A stretch of 51,775 nucleotides of DNA from Salinarimonas rosea DSM 21201 (GTDB taxonomy: Bacteria > Pseudomonadota > Alphaproteobacteria > Rhizobiales > Beijerinckiaceae): the NCBI RefSeq assembly GCF_000429045.1, contig NZ_KE386842.1, forward strand, positions 199,385 through 251,159, in the 5' to 3' direction. Positions 8,086 through 15,515 of the stretch are shown here, in pieces. How positions within the stretch are numbered: the stretch's first letter is position 1; each line of letters begins with the position of its first letter. Position numbers and translations under genes: made by a program. Below the pieces are notes generated by a model, which had not been told where the DNA came from, made no database searches, and saw only the letters and a list, made by a program, of their open reading frames with translations.

Positions 8086-9582
8086 ATGCGCACGGTCGGA
8101 CATTTCATCGGTGGCCGCGAGGTCGAGGGTTCCTCGGGACGCTACGGCGACGTCTACGAGCCCATGACGGGCGAGGTGCGGGCCAAGGTCGCGCTCGCCA
8201 CCCGTGACGAGGTCCGCGCCGCCGTCGAGAACGCCCTCGAGGCGCAGCCGGCCTGGGGCGCGACGAACCCGCAGCGCCGCGCGCGCGTGTTCATGAGGTT
8301 CATCGAGCTCCTGCATCGCGAGTACGACGCGCTGGCCGAGCTGCTCGCCCGCGAGCACGGCAAGACCATCCCCGACGCCAAGGGCGACATCCAGCGCGGG
8401 CTCGAGGTCTGCGAGTTCGTGCTCGGCATCGCCCACCTGCAGAAGGGCGAGTACACCGAGGGCGCGGGGCCCGGCATCGACATGTACTCGATGCGCCAGC
8501 CGCTGGGCGTGGTGGCCGGCATCACGCCGTTCAACTTCCCCGCCATGATCCCGATGTGGAAGTTCGCCCCGGCGATCGCCTGCGGCAACGCCTTCATCCT
8601 CAAGCCGTCCGAGCGCGACCCGGGCGTGCCGATGCGCCTCGCCGAGCTGATGATCGAGGCCGGCCTGCCGGCGGGCATCCTCAACGTCGTCAACGGCGAC
8701 AAGGAGGCGGTGGACGCCGTCCTCGACGATCCGGACATCAAGGCGGTGGGCTTCGTCGGCTCCTCCGACATCGCGCACTACGTCTATTCCCGCGCGGCCG
8801 CGACCGGCAAGCGTGCACAGTGCTTCGGCGGCGCCAAGAACCACATGATCATCATGCCCGACGCGGACATGGACCAGACGGTCGACGCGCTGGTCGGCGC
8901 CGGCTACGGCTCGGCCGGCGAGCGCTGCATGGCGATCTCGGTCGCGGTCCCCGTCGGCAAGGCCACCGCCGACCGGCTGATGGAGAAGCTCGTCCCGCGC
9001 GTGGAGAGCCTCAAGGTCGGCCCCTCCACCGATCCCTCCGCCGACTTCGGCCCGATGGTGACGAAGGCCCACCTCGACAAGGTGCGCCGGTACGTCGACC
9101 TCGGCGTCGAGGAGGGCGCCAAGCTCGTGGTCGACGGCCGGGACTTCTCGCTGCAGGGCTACGAGAAGGGCTTCTACATGGGCGGCTGCCTGTTCGACGA
9201 CGTGACGCCGGACATGCGCATCTACAAGGAGGAGATCTTCGGCCCGGTCCTCTCCGTGGTGCGGGCCAAGGACTACGACGAGGGCCTTCGCCTCGCCAAC
9301 GATCACCAGTACGGCAACGGCGTCGCGATCTTCACCCGCGACGGCGACGCGGCCCGCGACTTCGCCGCCAAGGTCCAGGTCGGCATGGTCGGCATCAACG
9401 TGCCGATCCCGGTGCCGCTCGCCTACCACACGTTCGGCGGCTGGAAGCGCTCGGGCTTCGGCGACCTCAACCAGCACGGCCCGCACGCGATCCTGTTCTA
9501 TACCAAGACCAAGACCGTGACCGCCCGCTGGCCCTCGGGCGTGAAGGAAGGCGCGGAGTTCTCGATCCCGACGATGCAGTGA
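8086..9582 (+). CDS. mmsA: Methylmalonate-semialdehyde dehydrogenase (CoA-acylating)
   Basis: The 498-residue product belongs to the aldehyde dehydrogenase superfamily, MmsA branch. It would convert methylmalonate semialdehyde (valine catabolism) or malonate semialdehyde (beta-alanine or inositol catabolism) to propionyl-CoA or acetyl-CoA with NAD+ and release of CO2. Diagnostic features are VVAGITPFNFPAMIPMW, FILKPSERDP, GFVGSS for NAD binding, and the catalytic Cys281 in GSAGERCMAIS; MmsA enzymes lack the general-base Glu of typical ALDHs, and QCFGGAKNH fits that. Length matches the family. It faces the LysR gene, its probable regulator. The mmsB partner is not adjacent. Confidence 0.94.
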   Translation: MRTVGHFIGGREVEGSSGRYGDVYEPMTGEVRAKVALATRDEVRAAVENALEAQPAWGATNPQRRARVFMRFIELLHREYDALAELLAREHGKTIPDAKGDIQRGLEVCEFVLGIAHLQKGEYTEGAGPGIDMYSMRQPLGVVAGITPFNFPAMIPMWKFAPAIACGNAFILKPSERDPGVPMRLAELMIEAGLPAGILNVVNGDKEAVDAVLDDPDIKAVGFVGSSDIAHYVYSRAAATGKRAQCFGGAKNHMIIMPDADMDQTVDALVGAGYGSAGERCMAISVAVPVGKATADRLMEKLVPRVESLKVGPSTDPSADFGPMVTKAHLDKVRRYVDLGVEEGAKLVVDGRDFSLQGYEKGFYMGGCLFDDVTPDMRIYKEEIFGPVLSVVRAKDYDEGLRLANDHQYGNGVAIFTRDGDAARDFAAKVQVGMVGINVPIPVPLAYHTFGGWKRSGFGDLNQHGPHAILFYTKTKTVTARWPSGVKEGAEFSIPTMQ

Positions 9583-9635
9583 GGGGCTCGCCTCCGGCGC
9601 CGGTGCCGCGTATGCTCCGGCGACCGGAGGTCCTC

Positions 9636-9989
9636 ATGGGCTGCATGACCACGATCGACGGCGACGCGCTGTGGGCGAAGCACCTCGACGACGAGGTGCT
9701 CGCCGCTGCGATCCGCGGCATGCGTGAGGGCGAGGCGCTCACCCTGCTCGTCGCCGAGCGGCCGATCCGCTTCGTCAAGATGCGCAACGGACGCGACGGT
9801 CGACCGACCAACGCTCTCGAGCCGCTCGGGCAGGACAAGCCGCTCTGGGACGCGCTCCAGCGTCGACGCGGCGAGCCCGTCAGCGTCGCCCTGCCGCCGC
9901 GAACGACCGACCCGTATCTCCTCCATCTCGACGCACATCTACGGGAATGGGCATCCGCCGAGGACGAGGCCGCGTTCGATGAGCTTTGA
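9636..9989 (+). CDS. Putative antitoxin-like small protein upstream of a MazF/PemK toxin
   Basis: This 117-residue protein starts at an ATG five bases after a GGAGG ribosome-binding site. Its 3' end overlaps the start of the PemK/MazF-type toxin gene by 11 bp, the coupling expected of an antitoxin-toxin pair. I do not recognise an AbrB, Phd or RHH fold in it. The middle carries RPIRFVKMRNGRDGR and the C-terminus is acidic (SAEDEAAFDEL), which resembles the disordered acidic tails antitoxins use to block MazF. The antitoxin call rests on position and tail composition only; a plain hypothetical protein is the alternative. Confidence 0.6.
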   Translation: MGCMTTIDGDALWAKHLDDEVLAAAIRGMREGEALTLLVAERPIRFVKMRNGRDGRPTNALEPLGQDKPLWDALQRRRGEPVSVALPPRTTDPYLLHLDAHLREWASAEDEAAFDEL

Positions 9990-10314
9990 GCGGTTCGACG
10001 TCGTCGTCGTCCCGTTTCCGTTCGTCGACATCGCAGTGTCCAAGCGGCGGCCGGTGGTCGTTCTCTCCGTCGGCCCCTTCAACGCAGCGCACGGGCATGT
10101 CGTCGTCGCGATGATCACCACGGCAGCCGCAGGCACGATTTCCTCCGACGTCAGGGTCACGGATCTGGCGGTTCGCGGCCTGACGCACCCCTGCGTCGTC
10201 CGTTGGAAGGTCTTCTCCATCGACAAGACGCTTGTCGGGCGCCGATTGGGAGCGCTTTGCGAAACGGACCGCACCTCGGTGGAGCACGGGCTTCGCTCGA
10301 TGCTCATCGGGTGA
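9979..10314 (+). CDS. Type II toxin, PemK/MazF-like endoribonuclease
   Basis: The 111-residue product opens with FDVVVVPFPFVDIAVSKRRPVVVLS, matching the PemK/MazF pattern VxVxFPFTD-x-S-x-KxRPxxVLS. In this SH3-like fold the loop residues and a conserved Arg and Thr/Ser form the active site that cuts mRNA. The later VRWKVFSIDKTLVGRRLGAL matches the family's C-terminal strand and helix. The ATG at 9979 lies inside the end of the putative antitoxin gene. Such toxins arrest growth when the antitoxin is degraded. Whether it is active, and its cleavage site, are not visible. Confidence 0.8.
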   Translation: MSFERFDVVVVPFPFVDIAVSKRRPVVVLSVGPFNAAHGHVVVAMITTAAAGTISSDVRVTDLAVRGLTHPCVVRWKVFSIDKTLVGRRLGALCETDRTSVEHGLRSMLIG

Positions 10315-10392
10315 ACGCTGCGGCGTATCGTTGACGTGCCCAAAGGAGACGCTCATCGTGAGCGTCCCGTTTCATGAACGGAGGTCCGCCCC

Positions 10393-10842
10393 ATGCCGAC
10401 CAACGATCGCGAGGTCGAGCTTCGGCGAGCCGCAGTGCCGGATGCGCGTGCGCGCGCCATCCTGCGCGGGCGGGAGATCGCCGCGCAGGACCTTCGCGAT
10501 GCGGGCGGAGCCTACGATCTCGAGCAGGTCAGGACCGTCCTCGGCGACATCTCACGGCAGATGGTCGCCCGCAAGGTCGAGGCGGGGCAGCTCCTCGCGG
10601 TGCCGGGCCCGAGCGGACAGCGGATCTATCCGACGTTCCAATTCGCGCCCGACGGATCGCTCCTGCCCAGCCTGCCCGCAATCCTCGCGGCGTTGCCGAC
10701 GCGCGATCCCTGGGCCGTGCTCAACTTCCTCGTCAATTCCGACGAACGGCTCGACGAGCGTCGCCCCGTCGATCTGCTGCGGGAAGGGAAAAGCGCCGCC
10801 GTCTTGGCAGCCGCCGCTCACCTGGACGAGCAGGGCGCTTGA
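10393..10842 (+). CDS. Orphan MbcA/ParS/Xre-type antitoxin-like protein
   Basis: The 149-residue product has the layout of Xre/MbcA/ParS toxin-binding antitoxins: an N-terminal helical part, then IYPTFQFAPDGSLLPSLPAIL, and a C-terminal DUF2384-like segment DPWAVLNFLVNSDERLDERRPVDLLREG-K. Proteins of this type normally precede a RES-domain NAD+-degrading toxin. Here the next gene is an MDR dehydrogenase and no RES protein is found, so it looks orphaned. A GGAGG-like site sits eight bases before the ATG. Retained antitoxin of a lost system and a stand-alone regulator are both possible. Confidence 0.65.
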   Translation: MPTNDREVELRRAAVPDARARAILRGREIAAQDLRDAGGAYDLEQVRTVLGDISRQMVARKVEAGQLLAVPGPSGQRIYPTFQFAPDGSLLPSLPAILAALPTRDPWAVLNFLVNSDERLDERRPVDLLREGKSAAVLAAAAHLDEQGA

Positions 10843-10991
10843 GGCGAAGCCGCCGAACGGCGCGCCCATTTCGCCATCGCGTGCGGATCGAACACCCGAC
10901 CGCGCCCCGCCCCCCACGCTTGTCATCCCCGCCCCCACCCGCTAAGCCGCCCTCCTGCCCGCTCCGCACACAAGACGGCAACGGAGATCCC

Positions 10992-12014
10992 ATGCGCGCC
11001 CTGCGTCTCCACGGCGACCGCGACCTCAGGCTCGAGAGCCTCGACGACCCGCCCGCCCCCGGGCCGGGGGAGGTGCAGGTGCGGGTGCGGGCGGTGGCGC
11101 TCAACTTCCTCGACGTGTGGGGCTTTCGCGGCATGGCCTTCGCCAAGCGCCGGCTGCCGCAGGTGGCGGGCGTCGAGGCGTCGGGCGAGGTCGTCGCCGT
11201 GGGCGAGGGCGTGTCCCGCTTCTCCGTCGGCGACGCCGTCGTGCCCTACGGCGCGGACACCTGCGGGGAGTGCCGCGCCTGCTGCGAAGGGCGCGACAAT
11301 TTGTGCGAGAACGTCAAGGGCATCATGGGCTTCCATGTCGACGGCATGGCCCGCGAGCTGATGAACCGGCCCGAGCGGCTGCTCGTGAAGGTGCCCGCCG
11401 GCGTCGCCTTCGAGGACGCCGCCTGCGCCGCCATCGGCTTCGGCACGGTGCAGCACATGCTGTTCGACAACGCGAAGCTCGAGCCCGGCGAATCGATCCT
11501 CGTCCACGCCGGCGGCTCGGGCATCGGCACCGCCGCGATCAAGATGGCCAAGGCCATCGGCTGCACGGTCTACACGACCGTGGGCGACGACGAGAAGGGC
11601 GAGAAGGCGCGCGCGCTCGGCGCCGACCACGTGGTCAACTACCGCACCGAGCGCTTCGAGGGCGAGGTCCGCCGGCTGACCAAGCGCAAGGGCGTCGACG
11701 TCGTGTTCGAGCACGTGGGCGCCGACACCTGGAACGGCTCGCTCTTGTGCCTCAAGCGCGGCGGGCGCCTCGTCACCTGCGGCTCGACGTCGGGCGTCTC
11801 GACGCAGATGAACCTGATGCAGCTGTTCCAGCAGCAATACCGCATCTTCGGCTCCTTCGGCTGCTCGATGGCCAACATCGCGCAGTCGCTGGAGAAGATG
11901 GCGGGGGGCATGACCCCCGTGATCGACTCGACCTTCCCCCTCGCCGAGTTCCAGCAGGGGCTGGAGCGGCTGGAGGGGCGCAAGGTGTTCGGCAAGGTGG
12001 TGGTGACGCTGTAG
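10992..12014 (+). CDS. Zinc-type medium-chain dehydrogenase/reductase (quinone oxidoreductase or alcohol dehydrogenase)
   Basis: The 340-residue product is an MDR-family NAD(P)H-dependent oxidoreductase. The N-terminal GroES-like domain contains CGECRACCEGRDNLC, the four-cysteine structural zinc lobe of alcohol dehydrogenases. The Rossmann domain has VHAGGSGIGTAAIKMAKAIG and GADHVVNYRTE. The start is the ATG with GGAG about eight bases upstream; the frame is open far upstream but without coding character. The substrate cannot be assigned: the zinc lobe points to alcohol dehydrogenase-like chemistry, the overall pattern to quinone or enoyl reductases. It stands between two toxin-antitoxin loci. 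Confidence 0.87.
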   Translation: MRALRLHGDRDLRLESLDDPPAPGPGEVQVRVRAVALNFLDVWGFRGMAFAKRRLPQVAGVEASGEVVAVGEGVSRFSVGDAVVPYGADTCGECRACCEGRDNLCENVKGIMGFHVDGMARELMNRPERLLVKVPAGVAFEDAACAAIGFGTVQHMLFDNAKLEPGESILVHAGGSGIGTAAIKMAKAIGCTVYTTVGDDEKGEKARALGADHVVNYRTERFEGEVRRLTKRKGVDVVFEHVGADTWNGSLLCLKRGGRLVTCGSTSGVSTQMNLMQLFQQQYRIFGSFGCSMANIAQSLEKMAGGMTPVIDSTFPLAEFQQGLERLEGRKVFGKVVVTL

Positions 12015-12054
12015 CGGGCGGCGGCGCGGGGCGGCACCTTCGGCCTGGAGCAGC

Positions 12055-12109
12055 TTGACGCGACTACGTAACTCACGTATTCCTCTGGCTCCGTAAGTTA
12101 CGTAGTCGC
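12055..12109 (+). promoter_or_regulatory. Promoter and palindromic operator of the RelE/XRE toxin-antitoxin operon
   Basis: A perfect 14-bp inverted repeat, GCGACTACGTAACT at 12060-12073 and AGTTACGTAGTCGC at 12096-12109, encloses a 22-bp centre. TTGACG at 12055-12060 and TATTCC at 12078-12083, 17 bp apart, form a plausible sigma-70-type promoter, so the palindrome lies across the promoter. Placed immediately before the toxin ATG at 12114, it fits autorepression by the downstream XRE antitoxin or the toxin-antitoxin complex. The -10 match is weak. Confidence 0.7.
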
Positions 12110-12113
12110 CGTC

Positions 12114-12491
12114 ATGCATACGGTGTTGGAGACGAACGCGTTCAGGCGCGCCGCCGATCAGGTCGCTCTGTCCGAGGACGACCGTCTGCAGATCGCGGCG
12201 TTGGTCTCCGGGAACCCGACGATCGGAGACCTCATTCCTGGAACGGGTGGCGCACGCAAGTTCCGCTATGCGCCGCCGGGCCGCGGGAAGCGTGGGGGCT
12301 ATCGCGTGATTTTCTACTTTGCTGCAGATGATGTCCCCGTGTTCCTGATGGATATCTATGCGAAAGGGGAGAAGATCACTTTGTCGAAAGGCGAATGCAA
12401 CGCTCTAGCCAAGATACTCGGCAGCGTTGCCGAGGATTACCGGGCGTCTGCAAGTCAGAAGCTCAGGAAGCTTGTGGAGAGTTCGAGATGA
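12114..12491 (+). CDS. Type II toxin, RelE/HigB-like
   Basis: The 125-residue product resembles the RelE/HigB-2-like toxin group. The recognisable core is DLIPGTGGARKFRYAPPGRGKRGGYRVIFYF, followed by VFLMDIYAKGEKITLSKGE, matching the family pattern of a glycine-rich turn, a basic KRGG strand and YAKxEKxxLS. Such proteins are ribosome-dependent mRNA interferases. Its gene precedes the antitoxin (toxin-first, HigBA-like order) and overlaps it by ATGA. The ATG lies five bases beyond the operator palindrome with no obvious Shine-Dalgarno sequence, so translation may be weak or from a very short leader. Confidence 0.85.
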   Translation: MHTVLETNAFRRAADQVALSEDDRLQIAALVSGNPTIGDLIPGTGGARKFRYAPPGRGKRGGYRVIFYFAADDVPVFLMDIYAKGEKITLSKGECNALAKILGSVAEDYRASASQKLRKLVESSR

Positions 12492-12793
12492 GCAAGGCTG
12501 GAAAGCGGCTTCTCGGTGCCGCGCACGAGGTCGCGGCGATCGCGCGCGGGGAGATGCAGCCTGCACGCGTCCACCTGCCGGCCGACATCGACGTGAAGGC
12601 GATCCGCGGCGCGCTCGGCCTGTCGCAGGAGGACTTCGCGTCCTCGTTCGGTTTCACCGTCAACCAGATCCGGGACTGGGAGCAGGGGCGCTCTCGTCCG
12701 ATCGGCGGCGTGCGTGCCTACCTGACGATCATCCGGACCGACCCTTCGAGCGTTCGCAGGCTCCTCGAGGAAACGCATCGGACAGCCGCCTGA
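12488..12793 (+). CDS. XRE-family antitoxin (HigA/NadS-like)
   Basis: The 101-residue product has a helix-turn-helix in the middle: IRGALGLSQEDFASSFGFTVNQIRDWEQGRSRP, the XRE pattern of HigA/NadS antitoxins. The N-terminal ~35 residues carry a GKRLLGAAHEVAAIARGE segment, as in NadS proteins. It overlaps the RelE-like toxin by 4 bp and is its predicted neutralising partner and operon autorepressor, with the palindrome at 12060-12109 as the likely binding site. Confidence 0.88.
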   Translation: MSKAGKRLLGAAHEVAAIARGEMQPARVHLPADIDVKAIRGALGLSQEDFASSFGFTVNQIRDWEQGRSRPIGGVRAYLTIIRTDPSSVRRLLEETHRTAA

Positions 12794-12895
12794 TCGTGCG
12801 GCATCGCACGAGTCCGCGGCGCCGGCACCGCCGCCTCGCTTGACCCCGCGCCCCCGATCGGCCAAACGGGCGCGCTCTCGATAATCCAGCAGGTC

Positions 12896-13834
12896 GTGGT
12901 GTCCGGTTTCCGTCTCCGTCTGGCTCGGCTCTCCGGGCGCGTTCTCGAAGGCCTGAGCGTCGCCGCGGTGCGGGCGGTGTTCGGCCTCGCCCGGCGGCTC
13001 GGGCCGGACCGGGCCGCGCGCGTCGGCGCCGCGATCACCCGCACGCTCGGGCCGCTCGTGCCGGCGCATCGCACCGCGCTCGCCAACGTCGCCGCCGCCT
13101 TCCCCGAGAAGTCGCCGGCGGAGCACCGCGCCATCGTGCGCGGCGCCTGGGACAACCTCGGCCGCACCGCGGCGGAATACGCCCATCTCGACACGATCTT
13201 CGACTTCGACCCCGAGAACCCCGCGGCCGGGCGCATCGAGGTCGAGGGCATCCCCTATTTCGAGGCGCTCCGCGACGACGGGCTGCCGGGCATCATCTTC
13301 TCGGCGCATCTCGCGAACTGGGAGCTGCCGGCGATCTGCGCCCAGCGCTACGGCCTCTCCGCCACCGCCGTCTTCCGGGCGCCGAACACGGCCGCCGTGG
13401 CGCGCGCGGTGATGGAGGTGCGCTCGCAGACCATGGGCGGGCTCGAGGCGGCGCGCCAGGGCGCGGCCTTCGCCATGGCCGGCGTGCTCGATCGCGGCGG
13501 GCACCTCGGCATGCTCGTCGACCAGCACTTCACCCGCGGCGTCGACGTGACCTTCCTCGGCATGCCGGCCAAGGCCAACCCGGTGCTCGGCAAGTTCGCG
13601 AAGCGCTTCGAGTGCCCGGTTCACGGCGTGCGGGTGATCCGGCTGCCGCAGGGCCGCTTCCGGCTCGAGCTGACGCCGCCGCTCGACCTGCCGCGGGACG
13701 CGGCCGGCGAGATCGACGTGCAGGGCGCCATGCAGGCGATGACGGACGTGGTCGAGGGCTGGGTGCGCGAGCATCCCGAGCAATGGCTCTGGCAGCACCG
13801 CCGCTGGCGGCCGGTGCCGAAGCGCGCGCGCTGA
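12896..13834 (+). CDS. LpxL/HtrB-family lipid A acyltransferase
   Basis: The 312-residue product belongs to the bacterial lipid A lauroyl/myristoyl acyltransferase family, inner-membrane enzymes that add secondary acyl chains to Kdo2-lipid IVA from acyl-ACP. The catalytic H-x4-E motif is visible in FSAHLANWELP, followed by the family block TAVFRAPN and a later DQHF plus FLGMPAKANP segment. The C-terminus EHPEQWLWQHRRW matches the conserved end of LpxL/HtrB. The start is GTG (12896, or the adjacent GTG at 12899) after GCAGG. It stands alone on the plus strand; which acyl chain it transfers is not visible. Confidence 0.87.
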   Translation: MVSGFRLRLARLSGRVLEGLSVAAVRAVFGLARRLGPDRAARVGAAITRTLGPLVPAHRTALANVAAAFPEKSPAEHRAIVRGAWDNLGRTAAEYAHLDTIFDFDPENPAAGRIEVEGIPYFEALRDDGLPGIIFSAHLANWELPAICAQRYGLSATAVFRAPNTAAVARAVMEVRSQTMGGLEAARQGAAFAMAGVLDRGGHLGMLVDQHFTRGVDVTFLGMPAKANPVLGKFAKRFECPVHGVRVIRLPQGRFRLELTPPLDLPRDAAGEIDVQGAMQAMTDVVEGWVREHPEQWLWQHRRWRPVPKRAR

Positions 13835-13921
13835 CTCCCGCACGCGGGGCACCGCCGCTCACCGACGCCCTCGAGGCAACGTGAATTCGCCGTTCACCGC
13901 GTCCGTGCTTTAGATGTGCGC

Positions 13922-14671
13922 ATGAAGCTCTCCTCCGCCTTCCTCGCGCTCGGCGCGACGCTCGCCGCCTGCCTGGCGCCGGCGAGCGGCGGCGCGCAGA
14001 CGGCGCCGCGCGCCGTCGTCGAGCTGTTCACGAGCCAGGGATGCGCCTCCTGCCCGCCGGCGGACGCGGCGCTGGTCGAGATGGCGCGCGATCCCGATCT
14101 CCTGGCGCTGACGCTGCCGGTCGACTACTGGGACTATCTCGGCTGGGCCGACACGCTCGCCGATCCCGCCCACACCGCACGCCAGCGCGGCTATGCCGAG
14201 GCGCGGGGCGACCGCATGGTGTTCACGCCGCAGATGGTGGTGAACGGCACCTTCGCCTGCATCGGCTCGAAGCCCGCCGACGTCGCCGACGCCCTGGAGC
14301 GCGCCCGCGCGGAGGTCGCCGCCTCCGGCGAGCGGCTGCCCGTGCCGGTCGCCGTCGAGGTCGCCGCCGGCGAGGCGCGGATCGACGTCGGCGCGGGGAC
14401 GGGCGACGCCGGCGCCCCGGCCGACGTCTGGCTCCTCGCGGTGGCTCGCGAGGAGGAGGTCGCCATCGGCCGCGGCGAGAATTCGGGGCGCCACGCGACC
14501 TACGCCAACGTGGTGCGCGGCATGACCAAGGTGGGCGAATGGACCGGCGAGGCGCGCACCTGGCGCCACGCGCTCGCCGGCCGGGGCGACTTCCACGTCG
14601 TCCTGGTGCAGACGCGCGACGGCGACCATCCCGGCCCGATCGTCGGAGCCGGCCGCAGCGACGCGCGCTGA
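13922..14671 (+). CDS. Exported DUF1223 family thioredoxin-like protein
   Basis: The product (249 residues from this ATG; a GTG six bases upstream is the alternative) has a signal peptide ending near GGAQTAPRAV. The mature part opens with VVELFTSQGCASCPPADAAL, a thioredoxin-like strand and helix with a CxxC motif typical of DUF1223. The later VDYWDYLGWADTLADPAHTARQRGYAE and VFTPQMVVNG segments are also characteristic, the TP resembling the cis-proline loop of thioredoxin folds. A periplasmic redox role is possible but unproven. It is convergent with the next gene. Confidence 0.85.
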   Translation: MKLSSAFLALGATLAACLAPASGGAQTAPRAVVELFTSQGCASCPPADAALVEMARDPDLLALTLPVDYWDYLGWADTLADPAHTARQRGYAEARGDRMVFTPQMVVNGTFACIGSKPADVADALERARAEVAASGERLPVPVAVEVAAGEARIDVGAGTGDAGAPADVWLLAVAREEEVAIGRGENSGRHATYANVVRGMTKVGEWTGEARTWRHALAGRGDFHVVLVQTRDGDHPGPIVGAGRSDAR

Positions 14672-14689
14672 GAGCCGCGCCGAGCCCAC

Positions 14690-15310
14690 TCAATCGCGCG
14701 CGAACACCAATGTGCCGTCCTGCTCGCCGTCGTAGGTCGGATCGACCTCGTATCGCACGAGCAGGAAGCCGCCCTCCTCCTCGAGCAGGTAGACCGCGGA
14801 CGCGTAGGCGTCGCCGAGGCCGCGCCAGGCGCTGTAGGTCGTGATCGCCCGCTTCTTGGGGTCGAACTCCGCGTTGACGAGGAGCGTGGTCGCCGAGAAG
14901 CCGTCGATCGTGACCGCGTCGGCCGCAGTCTGCTCCTCGTCGGCGTAGGCGATGGCGAGGTTCGGCTCGGCGAAGGCGACGGGCTCGAGGCCGTAGCCCT
15001 GGTCCAGGAAGAACGCGTTGACCGTATTGTAGGCGCCGCGCGTGCAGAGCGCACGATACAGCGTCGCCTCCTGCGGCTCGCTCGCCCAGGACGGGGTACG
15101 CACGATGGTCCAGGCCGCGATCTCCAGCGTCTCGATCGCCGGCGCCTCGGAGCCGGTGCACGCGCCCGCGTAGCCGCTCGCGAGCGCGGCCGCGATCGCG
15201 GCGGCGGCTTCGGGATCGGCCGTGCGCTCCGCCGCGACGACGGCGGGCAGCGCGAGGAGGCACGCGCCGCCCAACGCGGCCGCGGCGACGGAACGGTGAA
15301 AGCGGGTCAC
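14690..15310 (-). CDS. Exported protein, DUF1176-like
   Basis: The product (206 residues from the GTG at 15310) begins with a signal peptide, VTRFHRSVAAAALGG... ending near VVAAERT. The mature protein has two cysteines (ACTGS and YRALCTRGAYN) spaced as in DUF1176-type exported proteins, plus a DQGYG-LEPVAF-EPN segment and a C-terminal YDGEQDGTLVFARD. The frame is open to an ATG at 15376, which would add 22 arginine-rich residues; the GTG gives an ordinary signal sequence and is preferred. No function can be assigned. Confidence 0.7.
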   Translation of the reverse strand: MTRFHRSVAAAALGGACLLALPAVVAAERTADPEAAAAIAAALASGYAGACTGSEAPAIETLEIAAWTIVRTPSWASEPQEATLYRALCTRGAYNTVNAFFLDQGYGLEPVAFAEPNLAIAYADEEQTAADAVTIDGFSATTLLVNAEFDPKKRAITTYSAWRGLGDAYASAVYLLEEEGGFLLVRYEVDPTYDGEQDGTLVFARD

Positions 15311-15515
15311 GACGGCGGTTCTCCGAGCGGGCGAACGACGCCGACGATGCCACGGCGGGCGACGGCTGTCATGCATCCTGCGCAGGGTCGCGGACCCGGT
15401 TTCCGCGTGACGCGGCTTCCGTCGCGACCTCGGGATGCTAAGCTCCCCCCGGCGGCTCGCGACCGGCCGCCCCAGAAAGGCCGCCTAGAGGCCGCCCCAG
15501 ACTGAGGAGACCCCC

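Noticed and set aside
10843-10991. A RES-domain toxin gene after the MbcA/ParS-type antitoxin.
   Set aside because: The gap is about 150 bp with no RES-like frame.
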